Shown here one piece after another: positions 1 to 10,695 of a stretch of DNA of 64,000 nt. A model generated the notes under the pieces. The model did not search any database and had not been told where the DNA came from. It worked only from the letters and a program-made list of their open reading frames with translations. The stretch's first letter is position 1, and each line of letters starts with the position of its first letter. Both the position numbers and the translations under genes were made by a program. The stretch comes from Acidimicrobiaceae bacterium (GTDB lineage Bacteria > Actinomycetota > Acidimicrobiia > Acidimicrobiales > Ilumatobacteraceae), in the NCBI GenBank assembly GCA_016722025.1, contig JADKGZ010000001.1, positions 1 to 64,000 of the forward strand, given 5' to 3'.

Positions 1-687
1 AACGTGACCTCGCCGCTGGCCACGCCCACCGACATCCGCACCGAACGGGCCGGCCGGCGTGTGCACGCGGCCGTGGGCGGCCAGCGAGCGTTGCATGCGC
101 CATGCCCCGGCCGCGGCACGCTGCTCGTGGTGGGCGCCTTCGAACCAGATCAGCGGCGCGTCACCGCCGAACTGCGGCACGTCGCCACCGAAGCCGCAGC
201 GATCTCGATCAGCGGCTCGAACTGCGCGTTGATGGTGGCGTTCAGCTCCTCCGCTGGCGGCATCGTAACGCCAACCGCTCCGAGAGCCGGGTGAACCGGA
301 GAGATCCACCGATGCGAGCGAGCCCCACCGGCGGGTGATGCGCCCGGCACCGACGAGGGTCGACCACCCCGCACCCAGCCGGGACGCGTACGCACCGGCG
401 TTCGCGGAGCCCTGGCTGTTGGCAGCGTGGTCGACCATCCCGTGTCAGCCTCGCTTGATGCGCTTCTGCCCTTCGCTGTCGGCCGTCGGCCGGATGCGAG
501 GCATGGACCTTCGGTGTCGGCGTCCTCGACCAGATCGGTCTCGCTGGCTTCCTCGACCACTCTGGCCGAACACCGTGACCTTCGGTGTCGGCCTCCTCGA
601 TCTTGAAGGCCCCCAACCATGGCCTTCGGTGTCGGCCTCCTCGATCAGATCGGTCTCGGCGGCTTCCTCATTCTTCCTGTGCGGCAC
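1..687 (-). CDS. class III adenylate/guanylate cyclase, N-terminal part (runs off left edge, frameshifted)
   Basis: Read across frames, the minus strand gives SLASVDLSGFTRLSERLA, then AEELNATINAQFEPLIEIAA, then GGDVPQFGGDAPLIWFEG and SVGVASGEVT. This is the order of conserved blocks at the start of a class III nucleotide cyclase domain (metal-binding Asp in VDLSGFT; GGDxxxFGGDA loop). The start is a GTG at 687 with AGGAGG eight bases upstream. The N-terminal extension is acidic and repetitive. At least three frame changes are needed; one restores the domain if a single base is added to the AA at 294-295, which suggests sequencing errors. The family makes cAMP or cGMP and often carries a C-terminal AAA/TPR sensor part, which would lie outside the window. 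The family call is fairly sure; intactness is unknown. Confidence 0.62.
507..675 (-). repeat. imperfect tandem repeat coding acidic EEADTEG units
   Basis: Three imperfect copies of a 45-70 bp unit start near 507, 578 and 623. On the minus strand they encode EEASETDLVEDADTEG, KIEEADTEGHG and EEAAETDLIEEADTEGHG. They lie in the N-terminal extension of the cyclase, and the copies fall in different frames, so small indels occur between them. Confidence 0.6.
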
Positions 688-799
688 GACGTCCTCCTCG
701 TGGTGGGTTTGCTGGTGTGATCATCATCGGCCGGTTGCGGCAAGCGCTCCGTCACCGGTGCCACGTTCGGTGTGTTCCGGCGGCGACACACCGGGTTGG

Positions 800-3700
800 T
801 CAGTCGTCGTTGGTGATGGTGCCGGTGGCCCGAGTTGCGAGCGAACGTGGCCGACACCAATAGCGCCAGTCACGCGGAAGGTCTCGTTGGCTTCCACACG
901 GGTGTCGCCGTTCACCTTGACGGTGATGGTGCGAGTGGTCTCGCCGGGGTTGAAGACCACGATGCCGGCGGCTGCCTGGTAGTCGTTGTTTGCGCGGCGG
1001 GCGGTGCCGTCGTCAGTGGCCCAGCCAGATGCCACGGTGTCGCCGGTGGGCGCCGAGAGGGTGACGGTGAAGACCAGGCTGCGTGTGCCCGGTCGCCTTC
1101 CACCACCGAGGCATCGGCAATCGAGCACTGTCGGGCGAGGGTCGTCGTCGAGGATGGTCACCCTGCCGATCGGGTCGGCCAGCGCCACGCCCACCGGCGG
1201 TGCGCTGATCACCACTTCGAAGTACTCGTCGAGCTCGTCGCTGGTGTCGCCCTTGGCGGTGACGGTGAGCACGCACGCTCGTCGCGCCCGCCGCAATGGT
1301 GGCCGAGCGGGGTGTCACAGCCGCGTAGTCGCCCGGGGCGGTAGCGGTGCCGTTCTGAGTGCGCCAGGTGAAGGTGGTGCCGGTGACGCGAGCCGCACGC
1401 TCAGCGACACCCGCACCTGGGTGGTGCGCGTGCCCGACGACGCCTCCAGGATCGACGTCGTTCACCGACAGCTGCGGCGGCACGGCACCCACGTCGTCGT
1501 TGGTGATGATGACGGTGGCGGTGGCCTGGGTGATGGAGCCGGCGCTGGTGCTGGTGAGGTTGACGGTGAAGTTCTCGTCGGCCCTCGACGGTGGTGTCGC
1601 CCACGATCGGGATCGAGATGGAGCCAGTGGTGCCCGGAGGCGATGGTAAGCGTGCCCGACGAGGCGGCGTAGTCGGATGGCGCGACAGCCAGCCGTTGCC
1701 GGTGGACCAGCCGATCGACACCGGCAGCTCGCTGGCTCGGTGAGGTGACGTCGATGGACACGGTGGAAAGCGTTGCCCTCGCTGATGGAACGCCACTCGT
1801 CGAGATCGTGAGCGGGTCGTCGTCGTCGATGCTCAGCGTGACCGCTGGTGCTGCCAGCGTGCCGTTGAGCGCGTTAGTGAACGCGATGACGACGGTCTCG
1901 GTGGGCTCGGCGATCGCGTCGGGCAGCACCGACACCGTGAACGTGGTGCTGGTTGCTCCCGGCAGGATGGTGGCCACCGCCGGACGCCGCGGTGATCGGC
2001 ACCGGCTGTGGCCGTGCCGCCCGCCGTTGCCCACTGGAACGACACCGGTAGCTGGCTGGCGAGGTCGATCGCTGCCGTGATGGTCACCGCCGTCGGCGCA
2101 CCGGGCTCAGGCACCGACTTACCGCCGCGACCGTGATGGTGGGGGTGGCGTCGTCGTCGGCGATGGTGACCGTTGCCGCGTGAGACGGCACCCAGCGCAG
2201 CGTTACCCGTGACAGCACCCAGCGTGACCACCACGGTCTCGTCGGCGGCGTCGTCGATGGCGTCGGCGACGATCGACACCGGCACCACGGCCGACGTTGC
2301 GCCGGGGCGATGGAGAGCGTGCCGGTGGTGGCCAGGAAGTCGTCGCCCGCCGTCGCAGTGCCGGCGCTGACCGTGTACGCCACGGTGACGGGGCCAGATG
2401 TGGCGGGCGAGATGGAGATGGGAACGTTGGCGATGGTGGCGGTGCCGCTGGTGCCTTCTGCCACGGTGATCGGGCTCGCATCGAGCACGGAGGGGGCCAC
2501 CGCGACGTCGTCGTCGACGATGGCCACCGTCGCCACGGCTTGAGTGATGGTGCCGAACGTGGCGTTGGAGATGGTGACGATGAAGGCCTCGCCGGACTCG
2601 ACCGAGGTGTCCCCGACGATGGGCACGGTGACCGCACCGGTGGTGCCTGAGGCGATGGTGAGCGTGCCCGCCGAGGCGGTGAAGTCGGAAGGTGACGAGG
2701 CCGTACCGTTGGCCGTGGCCCAGTCGACCGAGACCGGCACCTGGCTGGGACGGTCGAGCGTGATCGTGACGTCGACGGTGCCCGGCGCGTCGCCTTCCAC
2801 GATCGAGGTGTCGCCGGCGGAGATGAGCAGCAGGTCGTCGTCGTTGATCGTGACGGTGGCCGACCCATCGGCAATGGTGGCCGCCGGTGGAGCCGGTGAG
2901 CGTGACCACGAACGACTCGGTCTGCTCGGAGATGCCGTCGTCGGAACAACGGCACGGTGATCACACCGGTGGTGCCGGTGGTGATGGTGACCGTGCCCGA
3001 GGATGCGACGTAGTCCGGAGGCGGCGGTTGGCCGACCCATCCGTGGTCTGCCACGTGATGGTGACCGGCTGCGATGACGCCGCACTGAGGGTGACAGTTG
3101 CTTCGGCAGTCGCACTCGACTCGCTGACGGTGACATCACCGATGGTTGCCGAGGCACCACGTCGTCGTCGGTGATGGTGACCACAGCAGTGCCGTCGACC
3201 ACCGACACACCGCCGGTGGTGGAGGTGACTGCACCACCACCGTCTCGTTCGGTTCCACGACCGCATCGCCGGCGATCGTGATCGGGATCGACGCCGCCGT
3301 TGCATTCGCGGGCACGGTGACCACACCACTGGTGGCGAGCACGTCGCTGCCCACCGAGGCCGTGCCGGCGGCGGTCACCGACCAGTTGAGCGTGATGGTT
3401 CCACCGGCGGCCGGGCCCAACGTGACCGGAAGGTTCACCACCTGGCTGCCGGAGTCGCCCTCGGCCACAGTGATGTCGCCGGCGTTGACCAATGTGGTGA
3501 CAGCCCCGGCAGCGTCGTCGTCGACGATGGTGAACGTTGCTGCGGCATCGCCGAGCACGCCCGCACCGAGCACGCCGGTCAACGCCACCACGACGGACTC
3601 CGGGTGCCTCCACCGTTGTGTCGCCGAAGACGGTGATCGGGATCGAGGCCACCAGGTCGCCGGCGGCGAACGAGGCGCTGCCGTTAGCTGCCGTGTAGTC

Positions 3701-3870
3701 GACGGCGGCGGTGGCAGTGCCGGGCGACACCGTGTAGTTCACCGTGATCGGCGCCGGTGCCGGGCGATCGAGCACGATCTGCAGCGTGCTGTTGGTCGAG
3801 CCGGCATCACCCTCGAGCGAGCTGGCGGAACCGATCGACACCGTCGCCGGATCCGGAATGACAGCCACGA
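800..3870 (-). repeat. nine tandem Calx-beta domain repeats, period about 340 bp
   Basis: The signature encoding xxxDDD recurs on the minus strand near 805, 1145, 1495, 1820, 2150, 2510, 2835, 3160 and 3515, at 325-360 bp spacing. Readable units include VSIGSASSLEGDAGSTN, ISAGDTSIVEGDAPGT and ITVAEGTSGTATI. Calx-beta folds bind calcium and are common in adhesins. The reading frame changes several times within the array. Confidence 0.8.
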
Positions 3871-6800
3871 CCGGGTCGAGGCCGCGACCCTTGCCGGTGG
3901 AGGTGGCGATGTTGCCGTTGACGTCGACCACCTGCACCAGGTAGTCGAACGTCGTCGCGCCGGGCACCTGCACGTCGCCCCGCCATTCGTTGCCGCTGAG
4001 GCTCAGGTCGAAGCGCCGCCCAGTCCGACACATCGGTGCGATGCAGCACGAGCACCTTTGCACACCGGCCGCGTCGGTTGCCTTCACCGAGAACGCCGCG
4101 GTGCCACCGTTGAGCGTGCCGATGGTGGAGGTGATCGCGGGCGATCCCAGTCGGTCGAGTCGGAGTACGTGACCCGAGTGTCGATCTTGCCGTAGAGCAA
4201 CTGGGTGCCGTCGCCGGCAGTGTCGACCGTGGCGTTGTTGAGGAACTGGCCGGGCACGATCACCAGCTTCTGGCGTTGCAGCACGGCGTTGTCGCCGGTG
4301 AAGCCGAGCGCGTCGGTGTAGGTGGTGACGGATGCCGGCACGCTGGGATAGGCGATGTCGCCGACGCCGATCTCGGGCTCGTTGGTGCGCTGTCGAGCAC
4401 CGGTCGTGACCACCGGATCGATGGTGACCGCTGCCGCCGTGTCGAGGTCGGTCACCAGCACGCCCTGGCGTAGAGCAGGCCGCCGCCGGTGTCGACGGCC
4501 GTGACGTCGGTCTCGAAGCGCGGCTGCACCGGACGATTGGCGCTGACCTGCGGGTCGAAGCCGGGCACGGTGTAGTACGTGCCGTTGGCCCCTGCGGTCG
4601 CCGTCGGCGAGAAGGTCTGGCTCTGGTCGACCACCGAGTACGCGGCCGATCCGCCGGCCGCTGTCGGCACCTCCCGCGCGGCTGCCGTGCGCTGCGGCCC
4701 GCTCTGGCCGACGGCCACATCGGCAGCCCGAAGAACGTGGCTGCCTCGAGCGACTTTTTCGTCGTAGGCGCCGTACAACCCCTGGCTGAGAAGTACTCCT
4801 GCTTGGCTGCCACGAACGCCTCGCCGATCGACAGGTAGCGTCGGTTCGCGAGCGCCGTGCCACCCGTCGGGTTGATGAGCACGTAGCTGCCGTCGAGCTG
4901 CGACGCGAACTCCGCCATCAGCGCCTCGTTCAACCCCCGACGCCCTCGCGCCGTAGCCGCAGGTGGTCATCGCCACGTAGACGGCGCCGGTGCCGAGCAC
5001 CTGTTGCGCGGAAGTCGGTGGAGCCGGCGGGCCCATCGGTGACGTTCAGCCCGAGTGGCACCGATGCTGAACACCAGCCGTGCGTTGGCGGGGGTGCTGG
5101 CGGGCCGCAGCGCGGCGGCAAGCTCGGTGGGTGTGAAGCTCTCGCCACTGTTGGAGCGGAAGCCGGCGTCGGTGAGTGCGCCGTCGTGTGCGAAGTGGCC
5201 GAACAGGCCCACGGCCCGCCCGCCGGCGGCGCCGGTGAGCACCTGCGTCTTGGTGACCATCGCGTCGGGCGGGCTGATGTTCTTGGTGGATGCCGGCACG
5301 GCGCCACCAGCCAGCGTGAGAGCGGCATCGAGCGCAGCCCGCGTCTTGAGTGCGCCGTCAGCGCATGAAGTCGTACCCGGTCATGTACGTGGCAGAGGAA
5401 GCATCACGCCGGCATCGGTGGTGGTGCCATCGCCGTTGGGGTCGAGGTAGGCCGCCACGGTTGCGGCGATCGTCGTGCGGACTCGACCAGGCCCCACTGC
5501 CAGGTCAGGCACGTACAGGCGGCGGTTGAACCGCGATCGGGTCGAGGTCGCCGTACGGGTCGTCGGTGAGGAAGTGGCGCGTGCCCAGCGCCTCAGTGAA
5601 AGACGTCGTCTGGCCGCCGTTGCCCGCCAGCAGCTCGTTGGCGTACTCGGCCTCGTTACCGGTGCGGGTGATGTCGTCGACCCGTGCCATGGGCACGATG
5701 TCGTCGCCACCGACGATCTGCGAGGTGGCGGAGGCCGAATGCGCGTCGCGGATCTGATCGATGAGCGCACCGACCTGCCGCACCACGTCGTTAGTTGGCG
5801 TCGGGGCTGCACCAGTTGGCATCGAGAGCGGCGTAGTCGATCACGCTGTCGAGGTACACGATGGCCCCGTTGACGCCTGGCGCAGTGGTGAGCGGGATGA
5901 GCGAGTTGGTGATCAGATCCAGCGCCTGCGCGGCAGCATCGCGTCGCCCAGCCGTCGCTGGTTCACCAGGATGGCCGTCTCCAGATTGCCGGGCAGCGAA
6001 TTGACATCGAACGCCGGGCCTGCACACCGCCCGATCGGGTGTATGTGCATGCCCCCCGCCGCTTCGGTGTCGTCAACCCGCACCCGCACCACGTAGGGGC
6101 CGGTGGAGGTAGCGCCCTGGTACGGCGCGACTTGGATGAGGTTGGCGTTGACGGCCGACACGCCTTCCACATCGACGTCGGCGTTGGCCGACGTGCCCAG
6201 CAGCGTGGTACCGGCAACAGCGGGCACGTCGCGCTCGCTCTGCGGCTCGGCGATCGACGCCCCGCCCACCGCGGTGGTGCCCTCGTCAGGAAGCGGCGCG
6301 GTGGCCGGCGCCGCGCCGCGAGTGGGGGCGGCAGATGGTGACCCCGGCGCGCCGGCCGCGTCGGGCGCCGGGCCGTAGAGCGAAAGGTCGGCGTCCTTGT
6401 CGAAGTTCGACAGCCAGACCGACACCACCTTGCCCGGCGGCGGGTTGAACCGGAACAGGTCGACGTCGTTGGCAGCCGTCGTGTAGCTGATGTAGAGGCG
6501 ATCGGACTGCAGCGTCGGCGCCGTGTTGGGGTCGGCCGAGGTGTCGGACGGCTCGAGGATGGTGATGGGCGTCGGTGTGGCGCTGCCGCTGACACCCGCA
6601 GCGTCGGCCGTGGCGTTGGCGGCCACCGTGCCGAGCACGAACCCCGGTCGGGCCTGGAAGCCGATCGTGTACGAGATACCCGGCATGAAGCCGGTGAGGC
6701 GGAAACCGAGCCGGGTGTCGGTGCGCGTGTACGCCCGCGAAGGCTCCGACAGCGGCAGCGCGATGGCCGGCGACACACTGGAGGTTCCCGGCACGATGCG

Positions 6801-9301
6801 CCAGCCGGCGGGCAACACCACCTCGACGTTGCCGTCGAAGGGACCGGTGCCACCCGATGCGGTGACGGCGACGCTGTAGCTCACCGTCGTTGGGCTGCTC
6901 GCCGCCTCCTGGATGCCCGAGGTCACCAGGTCGACGGCCTCCCACGGGAAGTCCTGTGCCTCGAGCAGCCCGATGAGCACGTCGTTGAGCGTGATGTCGG
7001 CGGGCAGCGCGGTGACGATGTCGTCGAGCTTCTTCGACGAGATCGCAGCGGTGAAGTCGCGCAGGCGGGCCCTCGCCTGGATCTGCCCGCTCGCCTGCAA
7101 CGAGCTCAGCGTGGTACTCGCCGCACACGCACCGCTGAAGCAGTCGAGGGTGAGCGTGGTGTTGCCGATGTCGGCCACGGTGAGGCTGCCGATGCCCGGC
7201 GTCGCCGCGATGGCGGCCGACACCGGAAGGTCGCCCACCTTGCTGACCCCGAGCCCGAGCGTGGCCATCGTCTCTTGCAGGATCGGGGCCCCCGCCGTGC
7301 GCAACACGGTTGCGTTGAGGACGAGCGGTATGCGGACGAGCGCCGGGAAGTCGGCCAGGATCTGGCGCGTCTCGGCACGCATCTCCAGCTCGATCAGCGT
7401 CGTCTGATTGGTGATGCCGGAGCGAGCCGCACGTGCGCCGCGACCTGGGCGAGCTTCGTGCACCACAGCGTCGAGCTGTCGACGAGCAACTGGTTGAGCG
7501 GCGTTGCCCCGAGACCGAACGCCGCCGCGCTCAGGTCGGCGATCGGGGTGTTGGTGAGGTCGAGCTGCTCGAGCTGCACGGTGCCCGGCCCGATGGCGGC
7601 GAGCACCTGGCCGAACGTGAGGGACTGCAGTGGACGCCCCTGCAACGACAGGGGCAGCAACGCGTCCCAGCCGCCAGCGATCGGGATCGACGACAGCGGC
7701 AGGTTGTTGATGGCCGGCACGCGGCCGAAGACCGTCGCGAAGTTGGAGAGCTCATCGGCGCGCTTCACGCCACCACCGGGTGCCCGCTTCACGCCGCCAC
7801 CGGGAGCGCGCTTGACACCGCCACCGGGTGCCCGCTTCACGCCCCCTCCGGGAGCGCGCTTCACCCCGCCGCCAGGCGCCGCCGAGACATCGAAGTTGGC
7901 GGCGCGGATCGTCTGCGGCGAGATGTTGGTGATCGGGATCTCGCTGGCCGCTGGCGGCGTGGTCGAAGGCGCCGAGACGCTCACGTTCAATGCGACGGGC
8001 GGGCCCGCCGACAGCTCGACGCGGTAGACGTCCGGGCCGCTGTTGGCATCGGCCGCGTCGTACGCCTCGCGCGTGCTGAGCGCGAGCACGTTGCCGGAGG
8101 CGTTCAACGCAACTTCTCCACCGGCATTCAGCTGCGTGACCGGCAAGACGCTGACCAACCCAGCGAGAGGGCGCCACACCTGGATGCCCGACGTGCTCCA
8201 GAACGCAACGGTGCCACCATCGCCGCTGATGGCCGCGGTCTGCCCCAGGTACGGAACCGTCGACACGGTGACGTTTGCAGTTGCTGCCGGCTCGTCGAGG
8301 ATGCTGTCACCGTCGCTGTCACGGTCGTGCCGAAAGACGTAGTCGGTGCCATTGGCGTTGGTGGTCACGACGACGTAGCGGCCGCTGTTGCTGATGCCGC
8401 CGAGCGCGCCCTGCAACGTGTTGGGGCCGTTGATGTTGCCCAGTGACGTTGGCACACGGATGGTGGTGTTGGTGGTGAAGTCGCGAACGAAAACGTCGAA
8501 CGCCAGGTTGCCGTCGCCCACGACGAGGTTGTCGAAGTCGGAGGTGAACGCGACATGCTGGCCGTCGCCGGAGATCACGAGCGAATCCGGATCGAACGGG
8601 ATGCCGCGGAAGCAGCCGCCGGTGCGAGCACCGGGAGTGCCCGACGAGCTGACGGTGACGTCGACCGTCGTGGTCGCGCCCGGCTCGTCGAACAACCCGT
8701 CGGCATCGGCGTCGCGGTCGTAGCGGAAGGCGCGCAGGCACGAGGTTGCATTGTCGAGGTCGGGTTGCGTGAACGCCACGTACCGGCCGTCGTTGCTGAT
8801 GTCGGCCCTCGCCCAACCACCGGAGCTCTGGCCGGCCGCGACCCGGCCAGGGATGCGCCGCAACGTCGTGTATCCGGTCTCGTCGTAGATCCCATCCTCG
8901 TCGGTATCCCGGTCGAGGGTGTACACCCGCGTCCTGCTCGTCGTATCGGTCGGGACGAGGTTGGTGGCGTCGCTGACGAGCACCACATGTCGACCGTCCG
9001 CCGACATGCCGGCTGGCTCAGCAAACTGGTTGGCGAGGACGCCCTGACCGTTGAGGGCGACCTGGGTCGCGCCAGCGACCGTCGGCTCGCCGATCCGCAC
9101 CCCATCGAACCCGAACGCGATGTATCGACCATCTGCGGACACTTCCGGGGATCGCCCGACACCGAGCAAGATCGACGTGACGCTGGTGGCCACGATGTCG
9201 CCGGGCGCGGCCTGCACCACTTGCGACTCCGGGACGATCAGCGGCACCGAGGCCGCGATCAGTGCGACGACGACCGCAGTTGCTCGTGCTCGCTGGCTCA
9301 T
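800..9301 (-). CDS. giant secreted multidomain protein: PD40-like, gingipain-like and Calx-beta repeats (multiple frameshifts)
   Basis: Start ATG at 9301 has a strong GGAGGAG site; the first 31 residues form a signal peptide ending in VVQAAPG. Residues 35-460 contain TolB/PD40-like propeller units (SADGRYIAFGF, SNDGRYVAFTQ, SGDGQHVAFTS, SNSGRYVVVTT). Next come five APGGGVKR repeats and a leucine-rich stretch (VQLEQLDLTNTPIADLS). The middle part resembles C25 (gingipain-like) peptidases: IVGGDDIVPMARVDDITRTG, FLTDDPYGDLDP, LYVPDLAVG and, after repairing two bases near 5047-5061, SIGCHSGLNV. From about 3870 to 800 there are nine Calx-beta repeats (each near 113 residues, ending xIxDDD). The stop is TGA at 800-802 after GTITNDD. 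Frame changes occur near 7420, 5945, 5810, 5520, 5395 and often in the Calx-beta part; repaired, the product is about 2,830 residues. It is probably a cell-surface or secreted Ca-binding adhesin/protease. The substrate is unknown and the protease call is tentative. Confidence 0.68.
7761..7880 (-). repeat. 24-bp minisatellite, five copies, encoding APGGGVKR
   Basis: Five consecutive 24-bp units encode APGGGVKR five times within the giant surface protein. Third positions vary between copies (ccaccaccg, ccgccaccg, ccccctccg), so the peptide is conserved more than the DNA. It is a flexible, basic linker between the propeller-like part and the leucine-rich part. Confidence 0.85.
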
Positions 9302-9669
9302 CGCACTCCTCCGCATCGAACGCTGAGCGCGAGTCTGGCGGACCGATCAGCCCGCGTCTACGGCCCGAGGCGGCCATCGACTCAAGACTTTCCGGCCGCG
9401 TTCGACCCAGTGTGGTGAGCTGCACACACACGGCGAAGCTATTTGACATGCCTCCCGAAAGGCGGAGAATTCGCGCCTTCCGATCGACTCAGCTCCCGGC
9501 AGTCGAGGTGCGGGGTACTTGCTCGAATGCAATGACAACTGCAGTTCCGGGGGGGGTGCCAACCGCCGTTACCGTGCCACGGCACACACACCCCCGCACT
9601 GCCGCCTTCGCGGCGTCAGACCGGCTCAGGTTGCCCGGCGCATGCCGAGCTCGGCGACACCCGCCAGGG
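9302..9669. other. intergenic region between korB end and giant gene start
   Basis: No open frame here resembles a protein. It holds the Shine-Dalgarno of the giant gene (9305-9311 on the minus strand), an eight-G run at 9549-9556, and a small GCCGC-cttc-GCGGC hairpin at 9601-9614. That hairpin lies 56 bases past the korB stop and could be a weak terminator. I see no convincing promoter. Confidence 0.4.
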
Positions 9670-10695
9670 TCAGCCGCCGACGTGCCAGGTGCCGTTGCTG
9701 CGCAACAGTGCGCTGAGGTCGCCGGGGCCCTTCTTCTCCGAGGCGGCCGCCAGCTGCGCGCCCACCATCTGGCCGTAGTCGCCGCGTTGCACGTCGCGGA
9801 ACACACCGAACGGTGTGGCCGAGTGGTCGTCGTGCGACAGGCGGGCGAGGGCGAACGCGAGGCCCGGGTCTTCGCGCTGCGCGTCGTGCACCAGCAGCGC
9901 ATCCTCACCCACGTCGGCGACCTCCACGATGCGCAGTTGACCATCGCTGCCCATCGACACGCCCTTGTGACCATCCACCCCGAACCGGATGGGCTGGCCG
10001 TGGTGCAGGTCGATCATCATCTCGTCGCGCGCGTGGCGGCTGGTGACGTCGTCGAACGCGCCGTCGTTGAACACGTTGCAGTTCTGGAAGATCTCCACGA
10101 ACGACGCGCCACGATGTGCGTGAGCGGCACGGAACACTTCGATCATGTGCTTGCGGTCGAGATCGTGCGTGCGAGCCACGAACGACGCCTCGGCACCGAG
10201 GGCCACCGACAACGGGTTGAACGGATGATCGATGGAACCGAACGGCGTGCTCTTGGTGACCTTGCCGGTCTCGGAAGTGGGCGAGTACTGACCCTTGGTG
10301 AGGCCGTAGATGCGGTTGTTGAACAACACGATGGTGAGGTTGACGTTGCGGCGCAGCGCATGGATGAGGTGGTTGCCGCCGATCGACAGCGCGTCGCCGT
10401 CGCCGGTGATGACCCACACGTCGAGGTCGGGGCGAGCCACGGCCACCCCGGTGGCGATGGCCGGCGCACGACCATGGATGCTGTGCATGCCGTACGTGTT
10501 CATGTAGTACGGGAACCGGCTGCTGCAGCCGATGCCGCTGACGAAGACCGTGTTCTCCGGCGCCACACCCAGCTCGGGCATCAGCGTCTGCACCGCGTGC
10601 ATCACGCCGTAGTCGCCGCAGCCGGGGCACCAACGCACCTCCTGGTCGCTGACCCAGTCCTTCTTCGTCGTGAGGGGAACGATCGTGTCGCTCAT
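9670..10695 (-). CDS. korB: 2-oxoacid:ferredoxin oxidoreductase, beta subunit
   Basis: The 341-residue product carries the thiamine-diphosphate site (VITGDGDALSIGG near residue 95, with the paired NN at 126-127) and cysteines for a 4Fe-4S cluster (WCPGCGDYG at 22-30, GIGCSS at 54-59, FQNCN). The family oxidatively decarboxylates 2-oxoglutarate (or another 2-oxoacid) to the acyl-CoA and reduces ferredoxin, in the cytoplasm with KorA. Its ATG overlaps the korA stop in ATGA, so the two are translationally coupled. The length and pairing match mycobacterial KorAB. Substrate choice between 2-oxoglutarate and pyruvate cannot be settled from sequence. Confidence 0.93.
   Translation of the reverse strand: MSDTIVPLTTKKDWVSDQEVRWCPGCGDYGVMHAVQTLMPELGVAPENTVFVSGIGCSSRFPYYMNTYGMHSIHGRAPAIATGVAVARPDLDVWVITGDGDALSIGGNHLIHALRRNVNLTIVLFNNRIYGLTKGQYSPTSETGKVTKSTPFGSIDHPFNPLSVALGAEASFVARTHDLDRKHMIEVFRAAHAHRGASFVEIFQNCNVFNDGAFDDVTSRHARDEMMIDLHHGQPIRFGVDGHKGVSMGSDGQLRIVEVADVGEDALLVHDAQREDPGLAFALARLSHDDHSATPFGVFRDVQRGDYGQMVGAQLAAASEKKGPGDLSALLRSNGTWHVGG

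Noticed and set aside
3146..4195. Long plus-strand open frame opposite the Calx-beta array
   Set aside because: It is the antisense shadow of conserved Calx-beta coding sequence in high-GC DNA; the translation (repeated Asp/Gly/His/Arg) resembles no protein and has no ribosome site.
7761..7880. CRISPR-like short direct repeats
   Set aside because: Five adjoining 24-bp units without spacers, in frame in a protein; no cas genes.
9302..9669. A hidden RNA gene in the korB/giant-gene gap
   Set aside because: No tRNA-like cloverleaf or strong hairpin series; only a weak 5-bp hairpin and a G run.
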